The notes under the pieces: generated by a model | What the model was told of the DNA's origin: nothing | What the model saw: only the letters and a program-made list of their open reading frames with translations | Databases searched by the model: none | Shown here: positions 8,087 to 15,317 of the stretch, one piece after another | Layout: each line of letters opens with the position of its first letter | How positions within the stretch are numbered: position 1 is the stretch's first letter | Made by a program: the position numbers and the translations under genes | Assembly (NCBI RefSeq): GCF_001513745.1 | Contig: NZ_CP013382.1 | Coordinates: 806,001-870,000, forward strand | Reading direction: 5' to 3' | Length of the DNA stretch: 64,000 bases | Origin: Burkholderia humptydooensis | GTDB lineage: Bacteria; Pseudomonadota; Gammaproteobacteria; Burkholderiales; Burkholderiaceae

Positions 8087-8964
8087 GCCGCATCACGCGC
8101 GCGACCGCGCACACCCTCCACGCGGCGAGGCATGAACCGCGGCGGCGCCGGCCGGTGCGCGCGCGCGCCGCGACGACCTACGGCAAGTACGGCACGCGCT
8201 TCGCGTATTCGAACGGCTATCAGGCGAGCATGATGGCCGCGCGCAACCAGATGCTCGCGAAGCTCAAGGCGCGCACGAAGGCGGCCGTGGCGGGATCGCG
8301 CCGCCGCCGACGCGCGGACAGCCCGGGAGACGCATTCGACGCCGGCGACGAAGCGCCGGCGCCGCACGCGCAGGTCGCGCCGCACGACGAGCACGAGCGC
8401 GGCGGGCATGCGGGCGGGCGCGGCGGCGGCAGGCAGCAGCGCGATCAGGACGAGCGCGACGGCGAGCCGGCGACCGTGTCCGCGCTGCCGTGCGTGCGCG
8501 CGCGGCCGGCATCCGCGCCGTTCCCCGCGCAACACGCGCTGCGCGACATCGCGCGCACGCTCGCGGACGGCGCGCAGCGCGAGCAGGCGCTGCGGCATCT
8601 GTGGGCCGACACGCTGCTCCAGCTCGGCCGGCGCGTCGATGCGCAGCCCGACGCGCACATCACGGCCGCGCTGCTGAATCACCACGCGGACCTGCTCGCC
8701 GCCCGCTTGCGCACGGGGCCGTGGACGCCGAGCGGCTGGAGCGGCGTGAAGCAACTGCTGCTCGACGCGATGCGCAGCGAGGGCGGCGCGCCGCGCGACG
8801 CGTCGGTCGCGCGCGGCGAGCGTGCGCGCACGCACTACCTGCTGCTGCCGCTCCTCGTGTTCAACGCGGAGCGGCCGTCGACGAACGTGCAGCTCGCCCG
8901 CGCGATCGCGAGCGTCGAGACGCTGCGCGGCGGCATGGCTGCCGCGCGGCGGCCGCGATCGTGA
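8083..8964 (+). CDS. hpaA: HpaA-type T3SS secreted control protein
   Basis: Predicted 293-residue soluble protein in the hpaA position directly after sctS. HpaA is itself secreted, binds HpaB, and promotes pilus and translocon secretion in Xanthomonas. The N-terminal 50 residues are Arg-rich and contain KYGTRFAYSNGYQAS, a conserved HpaA patch. A low-complexity Arg/Gly/Asp-rich middle is followed by a helical C-terminal domain (about 150-285; ALRDIARTLADG and LLPLLVFNAERPSTNVQLA). The ATG overlaps the sctS stop. Naming relies on order plus these segments. Confidence 0.82.
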   Translation: MSRITRATAHTLHAARHEPRRRRPVRARAATTYGKYGTRFAYSNGYQASMMAARNQMLAKLKARTKAAVAGSRRRRRADSPGDAFDAGDEAPAPHAQVAPHDEHERGGHAGGRGGGRQQRDQDERDGEPATVSALPCVRARPASAPFPAQHALRDIARTLADGAQREQALRHLWADTLLQLGRRVDAQPDAHITAALLNHHADLLAARLRTGPWTPSGWSGVKQLLLDAMRSEGGAPRDASVARGERARTHYLLLPLLVFNAERPSTNVQLARAIASVETLRGGMAAARRPRS

Positions 8965-8991
8965 GCGCGGGCGTCGCGATGAGCGCGGCGC

Positions 8992-9053
8992 TTCGCAAAC
9001 GCGGCGGCGAATTCGCGCGGCGAACGCACCGCGTTGCCGCATCGAACTATTCT
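8992..9053 (+). promoter_or_regulatory. hrpII/PIP box with -10 for the sctD operon
   Basis: TTCGC at 8992-8996 and TTCGC at 9012-9016 are separated by 15 nt, the full PIP-box consensus. TATTCT at 9048-9053 fits YANNNT and starts 33 nt after the G at 9015, the same spacing as at the sctU promoter. The box lies just after the hpaA stop, so sctD and the genes behind it have their own HrpB/HrpX-type promoter. Confidence 0.85.
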
Positions 9054-9147
9054 GGCTGCATGGATGAACGATGCGGCGCGATCGAAACGGCGCACCGTTC
9101 TCGATCGATGCGAATGAACCACACGACGCAAGGATGAGGAGCGACCG

Positions 9148-10155
9148 ATGAAGCTGCTGCGGATCCTGACCGGCCTGCACGCCGGCGCGGAAATCGCGCT
9201 CGACGCGGGGGAGCACCGGATCGGCGCGGGCGACGACGCGGAGGTTCGCATCACCGACTGGCGCGACGGCGACCTGCTGCTGTCGATCGACGCGCAGGGC
9301 GCGACGCGCGCGCGGCGCGCGGCGAGCGTGCCGCCCGAGACGGCGGCGGACCCGTTCGATGCGGACGGCTCGCCGCTCCTGATGCTCGACTTCGTGCCGG
9401 TGCCGTTCGGCGAAACCGCCCTGTGCGTCGGGCCTGCGGACGGCGCATGGCCGAGCGATCTCGAACTGCTTGCGACGCTATGGGCGCCGCCGCCCGGCGC
9501 CGATGCGGCGCGGCGCGGCGCGCAGCGCAAGCTCGCCGCGTGCGCGGCGGCGGGCGGCGCGCTCGTCGCCGGGCTGCTCGCGATGGGCGCGATGCTCGCG
9601 AGCGCGCATCCGGGCGCGCCGCCGGCGGTCGAGACCATCGGCGCGCTCGCGAACCGCGTGGGCGGGGAGCTGAAGCGCGCGGGCTACGCGGAGCTGCACG
9701 CGGCGCCGCGCGGCGCGATGGTGGCCGTCACAGGAATGGTCGCGACGCCCGCCGACGACCTCGCTGCGCGCAAGCTGCTCGAGCGCCTCGCGGCGCACCG
9801 CGTCGAGCGCCAGTACGACGTCGCGCAGGACGATGCGCAAAGCATCGGCGAGTCGCTCGGCACGTCGGGCACATCGGGCGCGACGGTCGCGTATGCGGGG
9901 CAGGGGCGCTTTCGGGTGTCGGGCGTCGTGCCGGATCTCGCGCAGTTGCGCGCGGCGGTCGAGCGGGTGCGCGCGGACGTCGGGCCGAACGTGCGCGCGA
10001 TCGAAGTCGACGCGCGCCAGTCCGGCGACGCGCCCGTGCCCGTCGCTTACTCGGGCATGCTCGAGATCGGCGACGTGCGCTACATCGAGACGCCGGACGG
10101 CGTGAAGCACGTGTTTGCGGGCGCGCCGGCCGACGGCGCGCCGGAGCTCAACTGA
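9148..10155 (+). CDS. sctD: SctD (HrpD5) inner-membrane outer-ring protein of the T3SS
   Basis: Predicted 335-residue bitopic membrane protein of the SctD/HrpD5 group. An N-terminal FHA-like cytoplasmic domain (residues 1-100; MKLLRILTGLHAGAEIAL opens it) precedes a single membrane helix (about 125-150). The periplasmic ring-building part follows (KRAGYAELHAAPRGAMVAVT, then FRVSGVVPDLAQLRAAVERV). A GAGGAG ribosome-binding site sits 6 nt before the ATG. It is the first gene after its own hrpII promoter. The stop lies inside a 14-bp tandem duplication that leads into the next gene. Confidence 0.88.
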   Translation: MKLLRILTGLHAGAEIALDAGEHRIGAGDDAEVRITDWRDGDLLLSIDAQGATRARRAASVPPETAADPFDADGSPLLMLDFVPVPFGETALCVGPADGAWPSDLELLATLWAPPPGADAARRGAQRKLAACAAAGGALVAGLLAMGAMLASAHPGAPPAVETIGALANRVGGELKRAGYAELHAAPRGAMVAVTGMVATPADDLAARKLLERLAAHRVERQYDVAQDDAQSIGESLGTSGTSGATVAYAGQGRFRVSGVVPDLAQLRAAVERVRADVGPNVRAIEVDARQSGDAPVPVAYSGMLEIGDVRYIETPDGVKHVFAGAPADGAPELN

Positions 10156-10174
10156 CGGGACTCAACTGACGGGA
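10147..10174 (+). repeat. 14-bp tandem duplication across the sctD stop
   Basis: The sequence CTCAACTGACGGGA occurs twice in direct contact (10147-10160 and 10161-10174). The first copy carries the sctD stop codon TGA; the second supplies the start of the GGGAGAAG ribosome-binding region of the next gene. It looks like a recent slippage event or a preserved duplication of a translation-junction sequence. Confidence 0.95.
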
Positions 10175-10182
10175 GAAGCGGC

Positions 10183-10434
10183 ATGTACGAAGCATTGGAA
10201 CGGGCGGGGGAGGAATTCGGATCGCTCGAGCGGGCGCTCGCGGCGCCCGACGCGGCCGCGCGGATCGGCGCGATTCGCCACGCGCTCGGCGAGACGGCCG
10301 AGCGCGTGAGCGCGGCCACCACGCACGCGGCGAGCGATTACGAGCGCGACGCGATGCAGAAGATCTATCGCGGGCTGCTCGCCGCGCAGCGAATCGTCGC
10401 GACGCTGCACGAGTCGAACGCGACGGCCGCCTGA
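10183..10434 (+). CDS. hrpD6: HrpD6-like small T3SS protein
   Basis: Predicted 83-residue all-helical protein between sctD and the pilin candidate, which is the hrpD6 position in Xanthomonas (HrpD6 is about 80 residues and affects expression and secretion of Hrp proteins). No domain can be recognised with confidence beyond size, helix content and order. It is acidic at the start (ALERAGEEFGSLERAL) and ends with a conserved-looking QKIYRGLLAAQRIVATLH helix. A GGGAGAAG site precedes the ATG by 4-5 nt. Confidence 0.7.
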   Translation: MYEALERAGEEFGSLERALAAPDAAARIGAIRHALGETAERVSAATTHAASDYERDAMQKIYRGLLAAQRIVATLHESNATAA

Positions 10435-10447
10435 CGGCCACGGTTTC

Positions 10448-10515
10448 GCCGCGCAGCGTGCGGCGGCTAACGGAGCGGCGCGAGCCGTTCCGGACGATGC
10501 CGCACGCTGCGCGGC
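10448..10515. repeat. Perfect 17-bp inverted repeat between hrpD6 and the pilin candidate
   Basis: The 17-mer at 10448-10464 (GCCGCGCAGCGTGCGGC) is the exact reverse complement of 10499-10515, with 34 nt between. Inside the loop, AACGG at 10469-10473 can pair with CCGTT at 10485-10489, so a long stem-loop can form in RNA. It is followed by A6, not T, on the plus strand, so it does not look like an intrinsic terminator there. It could stabilise or insulate the transcript of the following small gene. Confidence 0.9.
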
Positions 10516-10610
10516 AAAAAAGCGGCGGGCCGCGCGATGGGCAACAAGCGGCGGTTGCGCCGGATCTTTGTCGATGCGTGTACGCACGCACTATCTAAGG
10601 AGTGTTGACT

Positions 10611-10802
10611 ATGAGCATGATTAATACGGCATTGCAGGCTGGCGGAGCTGTGTTGAATTCAGGCGCCAGCGCCGATGCGGGCATCGCGGCGATGAAACAG
10701 ATGGCTCAGGATCAAATGAAGATGACGATCGCACAGTCGGAAATGGAAGTGCAAAAGGCTGCCGTCGGCCTGATGCAAAAAGGCGCGGAGAAGATCCAGT
10801 AA
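10611..10802 (+). CDS. Small helical T3SS protein, candidate Hrp pilin/needle subunit
   Basis: Predicted 63-residue protein without Cys, Trp or a signal peptide, rich in Ala, Met and Gln and almost entirely helical (IAAMKQMAQDQMKMTIAQSE). It lies between the hrpD6 position and hpaB, where Xanthomonas has the pilin gene hrpE; size and composition suit a needle or pilin subunit (SctF). A strong AAGGAG site (10597-10602) sits 8 nt before the ATG at 10611, and a strong terminator follows at once, both signs of a highly expressed secreted subunit. Sequence alone does not prove pilin identity; an inner-rod-like role is possible. Confidence 0.65.
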   Translation: MSMINTALQAGGAVLNSGASADAGIAAMKQMAQDQMKMTIAQSEMEVQKAAVGLMQKGAEKIQ

Positions 10803-10830
10803 GTTGGCCGCTGCTCGCCGGGTGTCGGAC

Positions 10831-10861
10831 AGCCGGCGCTTCGTGCGCCGGCTGTTTTTTT
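10831..10861 (+). terminator. Rho-independent terminator after the pilin candidate
   Basis: A perfect 10-bp stem (CAGCCGGCGC at 10831-10840 with GCGCCGGCTG at 10846-10855) encloses a TTCGT loop and is followed by six T residues. It lies between the small pilin-like gene and hpaB, so hpaB may depend on read-through or on a promoter not recognised here. Confidence 0.9.
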
Positions 10862-10892
10862 GCCGCGTGCCGGATTCCGGAACGGAATAGCC

Positions 10893-11348
10893 ATGAGCCA
10901 GGAACGCTACGAGAAAGTCATCGCCGAGGTGTGCGCGATCGTCGATTTGCCGGATGTCGACCATGTGCTCGACACGCGCTCGATCGAGGTCGAAGGCTTC
11001 GACGTGCGGCTCGAACACTTCGAAGACGATCCGGATTCGATGTACGTGAACTTCCATTATGGAATCGTCAGCGCGGGCCGCACGCTCGCGGTGTACCGGC
11101 TGCTGCTCGAGGCGAACCTGTTGATCTACGCGCAGGACCAGGCGCAGCTCGGGATCGACGCGGACACGGGCAGCATCGTGCTGCTGATGCGTTTGCCGCT
11201 CACGCCCGACGTGACCGGCGAGACGCTCGCCGACCTGTTCGCGCATTACGCGGAACACGGGCGCTACTGGCGGCAGAACATCATCGAATCGGGCGACGAG
11301 ATGTTCAACGGGATCGCGTCCGGCGAGTATTTCTGGCTGCGGGTGTAG
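10893..11348 (+). CDS. hpaB: HpaB-type general T3SS effector chaperone
   Basis: Predicted 151-residue acidic CesT-like chaperone. HpaB of Xanthomonas and Ralstonia binds many effectors, delivers them to the ATPase SctN and prevents premature effector secretion. The fold signature is visible: an N-terminal helix (MSQERYEKVIAEVCAIVDLPD), then strands (EVEGFDVRLEHF, YVNFHYGIV), a mid helix (LAVYRLLLEANLLIYAQD) and a C-terminal helix. It sits at the end of the structural genes and immediately before a probable effector gene. Confidence 0.85.
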   Translation: MSQERYEKVIAEVCAIVDLPDVDHVLDTRSIEVEGFDVRLEHFEDDPDSMYVNFHYGIVSAGRTLAVYRLLLEANLLIYAQDQAQLGIDADTGSIVLLMRLPLTPDVTGETLADLFAHYAEHGRYWRQNIIESGDEMFNGIASGEYFWLRV

Positions 11349-11388
11349 CACGCGCCATTTATCAACAAGTTCTTCGAGGTTACTCAAA

Positions 11389-12117
11389 ATGGGAAATTGC
11401 ATCAGTAACGACGGTACTCATTCAGGTCGCGTAAGCGGCGATTACCAGGAGTCTCATGAGCTGACAAGGCCAACCCGGTCCGATGCTCGTCGCCCGTCGC
11501 GACGCACGACGGCCGGCCCGGTTGCCGGTCTCGATGCGCGTTCGCGCGCAGCGCTTCCGCCACGACTTCGGGCCGCAGAGGGGGGGCATGGCACGCTGCA
11601 CGGGTGGATCGAGGCCATCAACCATTCCGCGCGCTCGGCGCGGCCTATAAGCGTCGCAGACATTCAAAGCCGAGACGTTCCGATCCCTCCGACGGTGTAC
11701 CGCGCTGCGAGGGACGACGCAGACGATATCGCGGAAAACGGCGTTCCCAGCGGCCGGTCTCCTCACCAGACCGACGACCAATATCTCGCGGACATCATTC
11801 GCCATACCGCAAGCACAGGCGGCAGCGGGGGGCGGGTGCCATCGTTCAGTGCGAATCAGGCGACGTCATTGCGCTTCCTTAGACCGGGTATCGGAATGTC
11901 GTTTGTCACAGTCGACACGACCCGCGATCCGCGGGGCTTTCGCACGGCGGCCAACATCCTTCTGCATGATGCCGAGCGCCTGGTGCAGCAAGGGCTTGTT
12001 AGCCCGGGCACGGTCGCACGAGCGATCGAGAAACTTGTCGACGAGAACGAGAGCGAGGTTTTTTATGTACGTGGAAACGTACCGCACTCGATGATTCAGA
12101 GCGCCTTGGCGCGATGA
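11389..12117 (+). CDS. Probable N-myristoylated ADP-ribosyltransferase T3SS effector
   Basis: Predicted 242-residue protein directly after hpaB. The N-terminus MGNCIS fits a eukaryotic N-myristoylation signal (Gly2, Ser6) with an adjacent Cys4 for palmitoylation, as in several plant-pathogen effectors. Residues 100-242 follow the order of an enterotoxin-A-like ADP-ribosyltransferase: Arg105 in PPTVYRAARDD, the Ser-Phe-Ser strand at 152-154 in GGRVPSFSANQ, and a Glu-x-Glu pair at 221-223 in DENESEVFYVRGNVPHSMI, closely resembling the EQEVSALGGIP end of LT/cholera toxin A. Residues 20-70 are Arg/Pro-rich and probably disordered. Base composition and codon use are visibly less GC-rich than the neighbouring hrp genes. 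A GAGG site lies about 10 nt before the ATG. Activity and target are inference. Confidence 0.75.
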   Translation: MGNCISNDGTHSGRVSGDYQESHELTRPTRSDARRPSRRTTAGPVAGLDARSRAALPPRLRAAEGGHGTLHGWIEAINHSARSARPISVADIQSRDVPIPPTVYRAARDDADDIAENGVPSGRSPHQTDDQYLADIIRHTASTGGSGGRVPSFSANQATSLRFLRPGIGMSFVTVDTTRDPRGFRTAANILLHDAERLVQQGLVSPGTVARAIEKLVDENESEVFYVRGNVPHSMIQSALAR

Positions 12118-12292
12118 GCCGCGGCTGGACCGCAATCGTAACGGAACGTCACAAACTGCTGCGCGGATCCGGCTCGAACGAGACGATGACGGCACGCATC
12201 CACGCCCGGCGCGTCGCGAAAGACGCGGCGCCCGGCGCGCGGATCGGGCTTGAACACTTCGTATTCGACACCGTTTGCCGAGAGGACCCGCC

Positions 12293-13744
12293 ATGTTTTC
12301 GACACTCTATTTCGCTACCGCCGCCGCGCTCGCCAACCCGTCGTCGCATGACGCTTACGTTGCCCGCGTGCTCGACGGCCGCTTCTCCGAAGCATCCGCG
12401 CTCGTCGCCGCGCGCTGCGACGGCGAGCCGGGCGGCATCGCCGCCGACGTGCGCGACATCCACGCGTATGCCGACATCCAGCTCGTGCTCGGCCGCTTCG
12501 AGGAGGCCGAGGAAACGTTCCGCCGCGCGCAGAAGCTGCTGCGCGAATCGCGCGACCAGACGCGCGTGATGACCTGCCGCAACGCGAGCTGGCAGGCATT
12601 CTTCCAGAATCGCTTCGGCGTCGCGCAGGCGGGCTTCCAGCGCATCGCCGACGATCGGACGGCGAGCGGCGAGCAGAAGCTCGAAAGCCTGATCGGCGCG
12701 TGCGTCGTCATGCACCACCTGGGCCGCGCGGAAGACGCGATGGCGGCGCTCGATGCGCTCGACGCGGCCGCGCGCGACGCCGTCGATTCGCGTTGGCTGC
12801 AACTCGCGCGCGCGCTGCGCACGGATCTGCTGCTGCAATACCAGATCGGCCGGACCGACGCGCTCGGCGATCACGTGTACTGGCGCTCGGCGCTCGCCGA
12901 TCTGCCGCCCGCGGCGTTCGTCGATGCGGGCGCGGGCGCGGACGAGGCGGCGGCCGGCGGCCCGGCGGTGCCGCTGTTGCGGATGCGCGTCGGCTACATG
13001 CGGGAGGTGAGCGCGCTCGCGCTCGGCGATCATTCGGCGCTCGCGCGGATCGATGCGCACGTCGGCTGGTGCGCGCAGCGCGGCATCGCCGACTATCAGC
13101 GCAGCGTGCGGCTCGAGGCGGCGCTCGCCGCGCTCGCCGGCCACGCGCCGAACGTCGCCGATGCGATGATCGCGCCGTATCGCGACGCCGCGGCCCGCTG
13201 CGGCACGCACGTGCGCTGGACGCTCGACTATCTGTATTGCGCGGCGAAGGTCCGCGAACAGCAGGGGCGGATTCGCGAATCGTCGGCGCTGTATGCGCGC
13301 TATGCGCTCGCGTCGGTGCGGCACGTGCGTTCCGACGGCGCGGCGCTGGCGCCCGCGCTCGCGATCGCGCGCTGCGGCACGCATGCGGCCGCGCCGAGCG
13401 ACGACGTCAGCGCGCGGCTGCCCGGCAAGTACCGGCGCGCGTATCGCTATCTGATGGAGCGGCTCGATCAGCGCGACCTGTCGGTGCGCGAGATCGCCGC
13501 GCACATCGACGTGACCGAGCGCGCGCTGCAGGCGGCGTTCAAGACCTATCTCGGGCTGTCGCCGAGCGAGTTGATCCGTCGGCAGCGGATGGAGCGGATT
13601 CGCGGCGAACTGCTGTCCGACTCGCCGCGGACCGCGAGCGTGCTCGAGATCGCGAGCCGCTGGGGCATCCAGCACCGGTCGACGCTCGTCAACGGTTATC
13701 GGCGAATGTTCGACGAGGCGCCTTCGCAGACGTTCGACCGGTGA
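12293..13744 (+). CDS. hrpB: HrpB/HrpX-type AraC-family activator of the T3SS regulon
   Basis: Predicted 483-residue transcription activator, close to the length of HrpB (477) and HrpX (476). The first 380 residues are helical and TPR-like (e.g. FEEAEETFRRAQKLLRES). The C-terminal 100 residues hold the AraC double helix-turn-helix (LSVREIAAHIDVTERALQAA, LGLSPSELIRRQRMERIR, then VLEIASRWGIQHRSTLVNGY). The ATG at 12293 has an AGAGGA site at 12281-12286; a GTG-type start upstream is less likely. Six hrpII/PIP boxes in the window are its expected targets. No box was found in front of this gene, so its own control is probably by another regulator such as the OmpR-type protein at 16450. Confidence 0.88.
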   Translation: MFSTLYFATAAALANPSSHDAYVARVLDGRFSEASALVAARCDGEPGGIAADVRDIHAYADIQLVLGRFEEAEETFRRAQKLLRESRDQTRVMTCRNASWQAFFQNRFGVAQAGFQRIADDRTASGEQKLESLIGACVVMHHLGRAEDAMAALDALDAAARDAVDSRWLQLARALRTDLLLQYQIGRTDALGDHVYWRSALADLPPAAFVDAGAGADEAAAGGPAVPLLRMRVGYMREVSALALGDHSALARIDAHVGWCAQRGIADYQRSVRLEAALAALAGHAPNVADAMIAPYRDAAARCGTHVRWTLDYLYCAAKVREQQGRIRESSALYARYALASVRHVRSDGAALAPALAIARCGTHAAAPSDDVSARLPGKYRRAYRYLMERLDQRDLSVREIAAHIDVTERALQAAFKTYLGLSPSELIRRQRMERIRGELLSDSPRTASVLEIASRWGIQHRSTLVNGYRRMFDEAPSQTFDR

Positions 13745-13870
13745 CGTCGCGGCGGCGGCGCGCATCGAGGCATGCGCTGCCGCTCGGCGGCGTGAACGGA
13801 CGGCGGGCCCGAACGGGTGTGCTTGAACGGGAGCGCTTGAACGACGCGTGAACCCGTACCCGCCCCGTCC

Positions 13871-14356
13871 TCACCCCATCCCGCTCGCATGCACGCGCCG
13901 CGCCCACTGATACCGATCGAGCCGCAGCAGTTGCGAGATGCGCGCGGCGACATCGTCGTCATGCGCGCCTGCGTCGTTCGCGCGCTCGTTCACGTCGAGA
14001 AACCGGCCGACGAGCGCCGTCGACGCGCGATCGCCCGACAGCAGCACGGTCTGCGCATAGCGCCGCCAGTCGTCGTCCTGCAGCGCGTACAGGCACCAGC
14101 TCTGCAGCGCCGCGCACAGCGGCGTGCCGCGCTCCTGTTCCTCGAGCGTGCGCAGGATGTGCAGCGCGCCGATCCAGTCGCGCCGGCTGATCCGCAGCCG
14201 CACGTCGCACAGGTCGACCGCGGCGTTGCGCGGCTGCAAGATGCGCAGCGCGAGCAGCAGTTCGTCGAGGTCCGCGTGCGCGCTCGCGCGCAGCCCGGCC
14301 GAAAAGACCGAGAGCAGCGCGCGCAGGGCGGCCTTGTTGCACGGTTTGATCGCCAT
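13871..14356 (-). CDS. Second HrpB1/HrpK-family protein
   Basis: Predicted 161-residue member of the HrpB1/HrpK family, with the TPR-like pattern LLALRILQPRNAAVDLCDV, RISRRDWIGALHILRTLEEQ and LCAALQSWCLYALQDDDW. It is shorter and more canonical than the copy at 1322-1897. It is transcribed toward the AraC gene, convergent with it. A minus-strand hrpII box at 14433-14456 lies 77 nt upstream of the ATG at 14356, so it is probably co-regulated. The start is the first ATG with an unbroken family match; no strong ribosome-binding site is visible. Confidence 0.8.
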   Translation of the reverse strand: MAIKPCNKAALRALLSVFSAGLRASAHADLDELLLALRILQPRNAAVDLCDVRLRISRRDWIGALHILRTLEEQERGTPLCAALQSWCLYALQDDDWRRYAQTVLLSGDRASTALVGRFLDVNERANDAGAHDDDVAARISQLLRLDRYQWARRVHASGMG

Positions 14357-14432
14357 GTCGGTGCGATGCGTCGAGAAAAGATGATTCGCCGACGATGATC
14401 GCCGTCGCGCGCGCGCACGCGGCCGTCGTGCG

Positions 14433-14456
14433 CGAAGCGGCATCGCGCGCGACGAA
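14433..14456 (-). promoter_or_regulatory. hrpII box upstream of the second HrpB1/HrpK gene
   Basis: CGAA at 14433-14436 and at 14453-14456 are separated by exactly 16 nt, giving TTCG-N16-TTCG on the minus strand. The hexamer at the expected distance (complement of 14395-14400, GATCAT) departs from YANNNT at its first base. The box is divergent from the plus-strand box at 14503, repeating the back-to-back layout at 1961-2096. Confidence 0.7.
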
Positions 14457-14502
14457 GCGCCGCGTGCCGCGCAGCGGCGGCGCGCACCCCGCCGCCGGTC
14501 GT

Positions 14503-14563
14503 TTCGGGCGCCGCGACGCCGCTTCGCGCGCTTTGCGGCGCGCACGGACGCGCTGCCTAAGCT
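14503..14563 (+). promoter_or_regulatory. hrpII box with -10 for the harpin-like gene
   Basis: TTCG at 14503-14506 and TTCG at 14523-14526 are separated by exactly 16 nt. TAAGCT at 14558-14563 fits YANNNT and starts 32 nt after the box. The harpin-like ATG lies 121 nt after the box. Confidence 0.8.
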
Positions 14564-14646
14564 TGTCGTCGAACCGCGGGCGCACCAGGGCCGTGCGCGT
14601 TCTTTTTCCTTTCCCTCAGTCGATGCACATTCATAGCGAGACGATC

Positions 14647-15195
14647 ATGAGCGTTAACGGCATTTCGAACCAGACTCTCAATCCGACGCAGTACTCACCC
14701 TCGTCGACGTCGTCGAGCAGCCGCGATCAGAAGATCGAGGAACTGCTCCACGAAATCGAAGACCTGCTGATGCAGGGCGATTCGGGCGACGGCGACGATT
14801 CGACCGTCGGCAGCGATTCGGACAACAACCCGCCGGCCGGCAACCGCGGCGCGACGAACAACGCGGCCGCGCCGGCGGGCAACCAGCCGGGCCAGGGCCT
14901 GCACGACGTGAAGCTGAACACGAAGGCGGGCGGCGAGGCGCTGCATCTGCAGGAAGACTCGCAGGGCAACCTGTACAACGGCAGCGGCAATTCGGTCGGC
15001 GTCGTCGACAAGAACGGCAACGTCACGCTGAATTCGGGCGCGACGAAGGAGCTCCAGCGCCTCGAGACGGGCGGCAGCCACGATCTGTCCAACTTCGCGA
15101 ACGTCGGCAAGCGCGGCGCGGGCGGCAACATCGAGTTCACAGCCGACGAAGTGACGGTGAGCGCGGGCGACCTGAACCAGAAGAACGACTTCTGA
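14647..15195 (+). CDS. Harpin-like acidic secreted protein of the hrp regulon
   Basis: Predicted 182-residue protein with the composition of harpins: no Cys and no Trp, rich in Gly, Asn, Ser and Asp, acidic, with no signal peptide. Residues 1-30 are Ser/Thr/Asn-rich, typical of T3SS secretion signals. Residues 30-50 are an acidic amphipathic helix (DQKIEELLHEIEDLLMQGD). The C-terminal half looks like beta-structure with Gly/Asn turns (GNLYNGSGNSVGVVDKNGN). It lies behind an hrpII box, so it is likely made with the T3SS and may be an exported helper or pilus-associated protein. No homologue can be named; function is inference. ATG 14629 is an alternative start. Confidence 0.65.
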   Translation: MSVNGISNQTLNPTQYSPSSTSSSSRDQKIEELLHEIEDLLMQGDSGDGDDSTVGSDSDNNPPAGNRGATNNAAAPAGNQPGQGLHDVKLNTKAGGEALHLQEDSQGNLYNGSGNSVGVVDKNGNVTLNSGATKELQRLETGGSHDLSNFANVGKRGAGGNIEFTADEVTVSAGDLNQKNDF

Positions 15196-15317
15196 CCGCG
15201 CGGGCGGCGCGGCGGCACTGGACAAGCGCTTTCGAATCGGTCCACACTGCGCGCTTGCGCCGCCGCGTCGCGGCCCGTCCAATCATTCGCGGATTCCGAC
15301 GTCCGCCGGAGTCGATC

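Noticed and set aside
10448..10515. Inverted repeat read as an intrinsic terminator
   Set aside because: It is followed by six A, not T, on the plus strand, and no minus-strand gene ends here; kept only as a repeat.
11349..12292. hrpII box before the ADP-ribosyltransferase-like effector or the AraC gene
   Set aside because: Single TTCG half-sites occur (e.g. near 11374), but no pair with 16-nt spacing is present in either upstream region.
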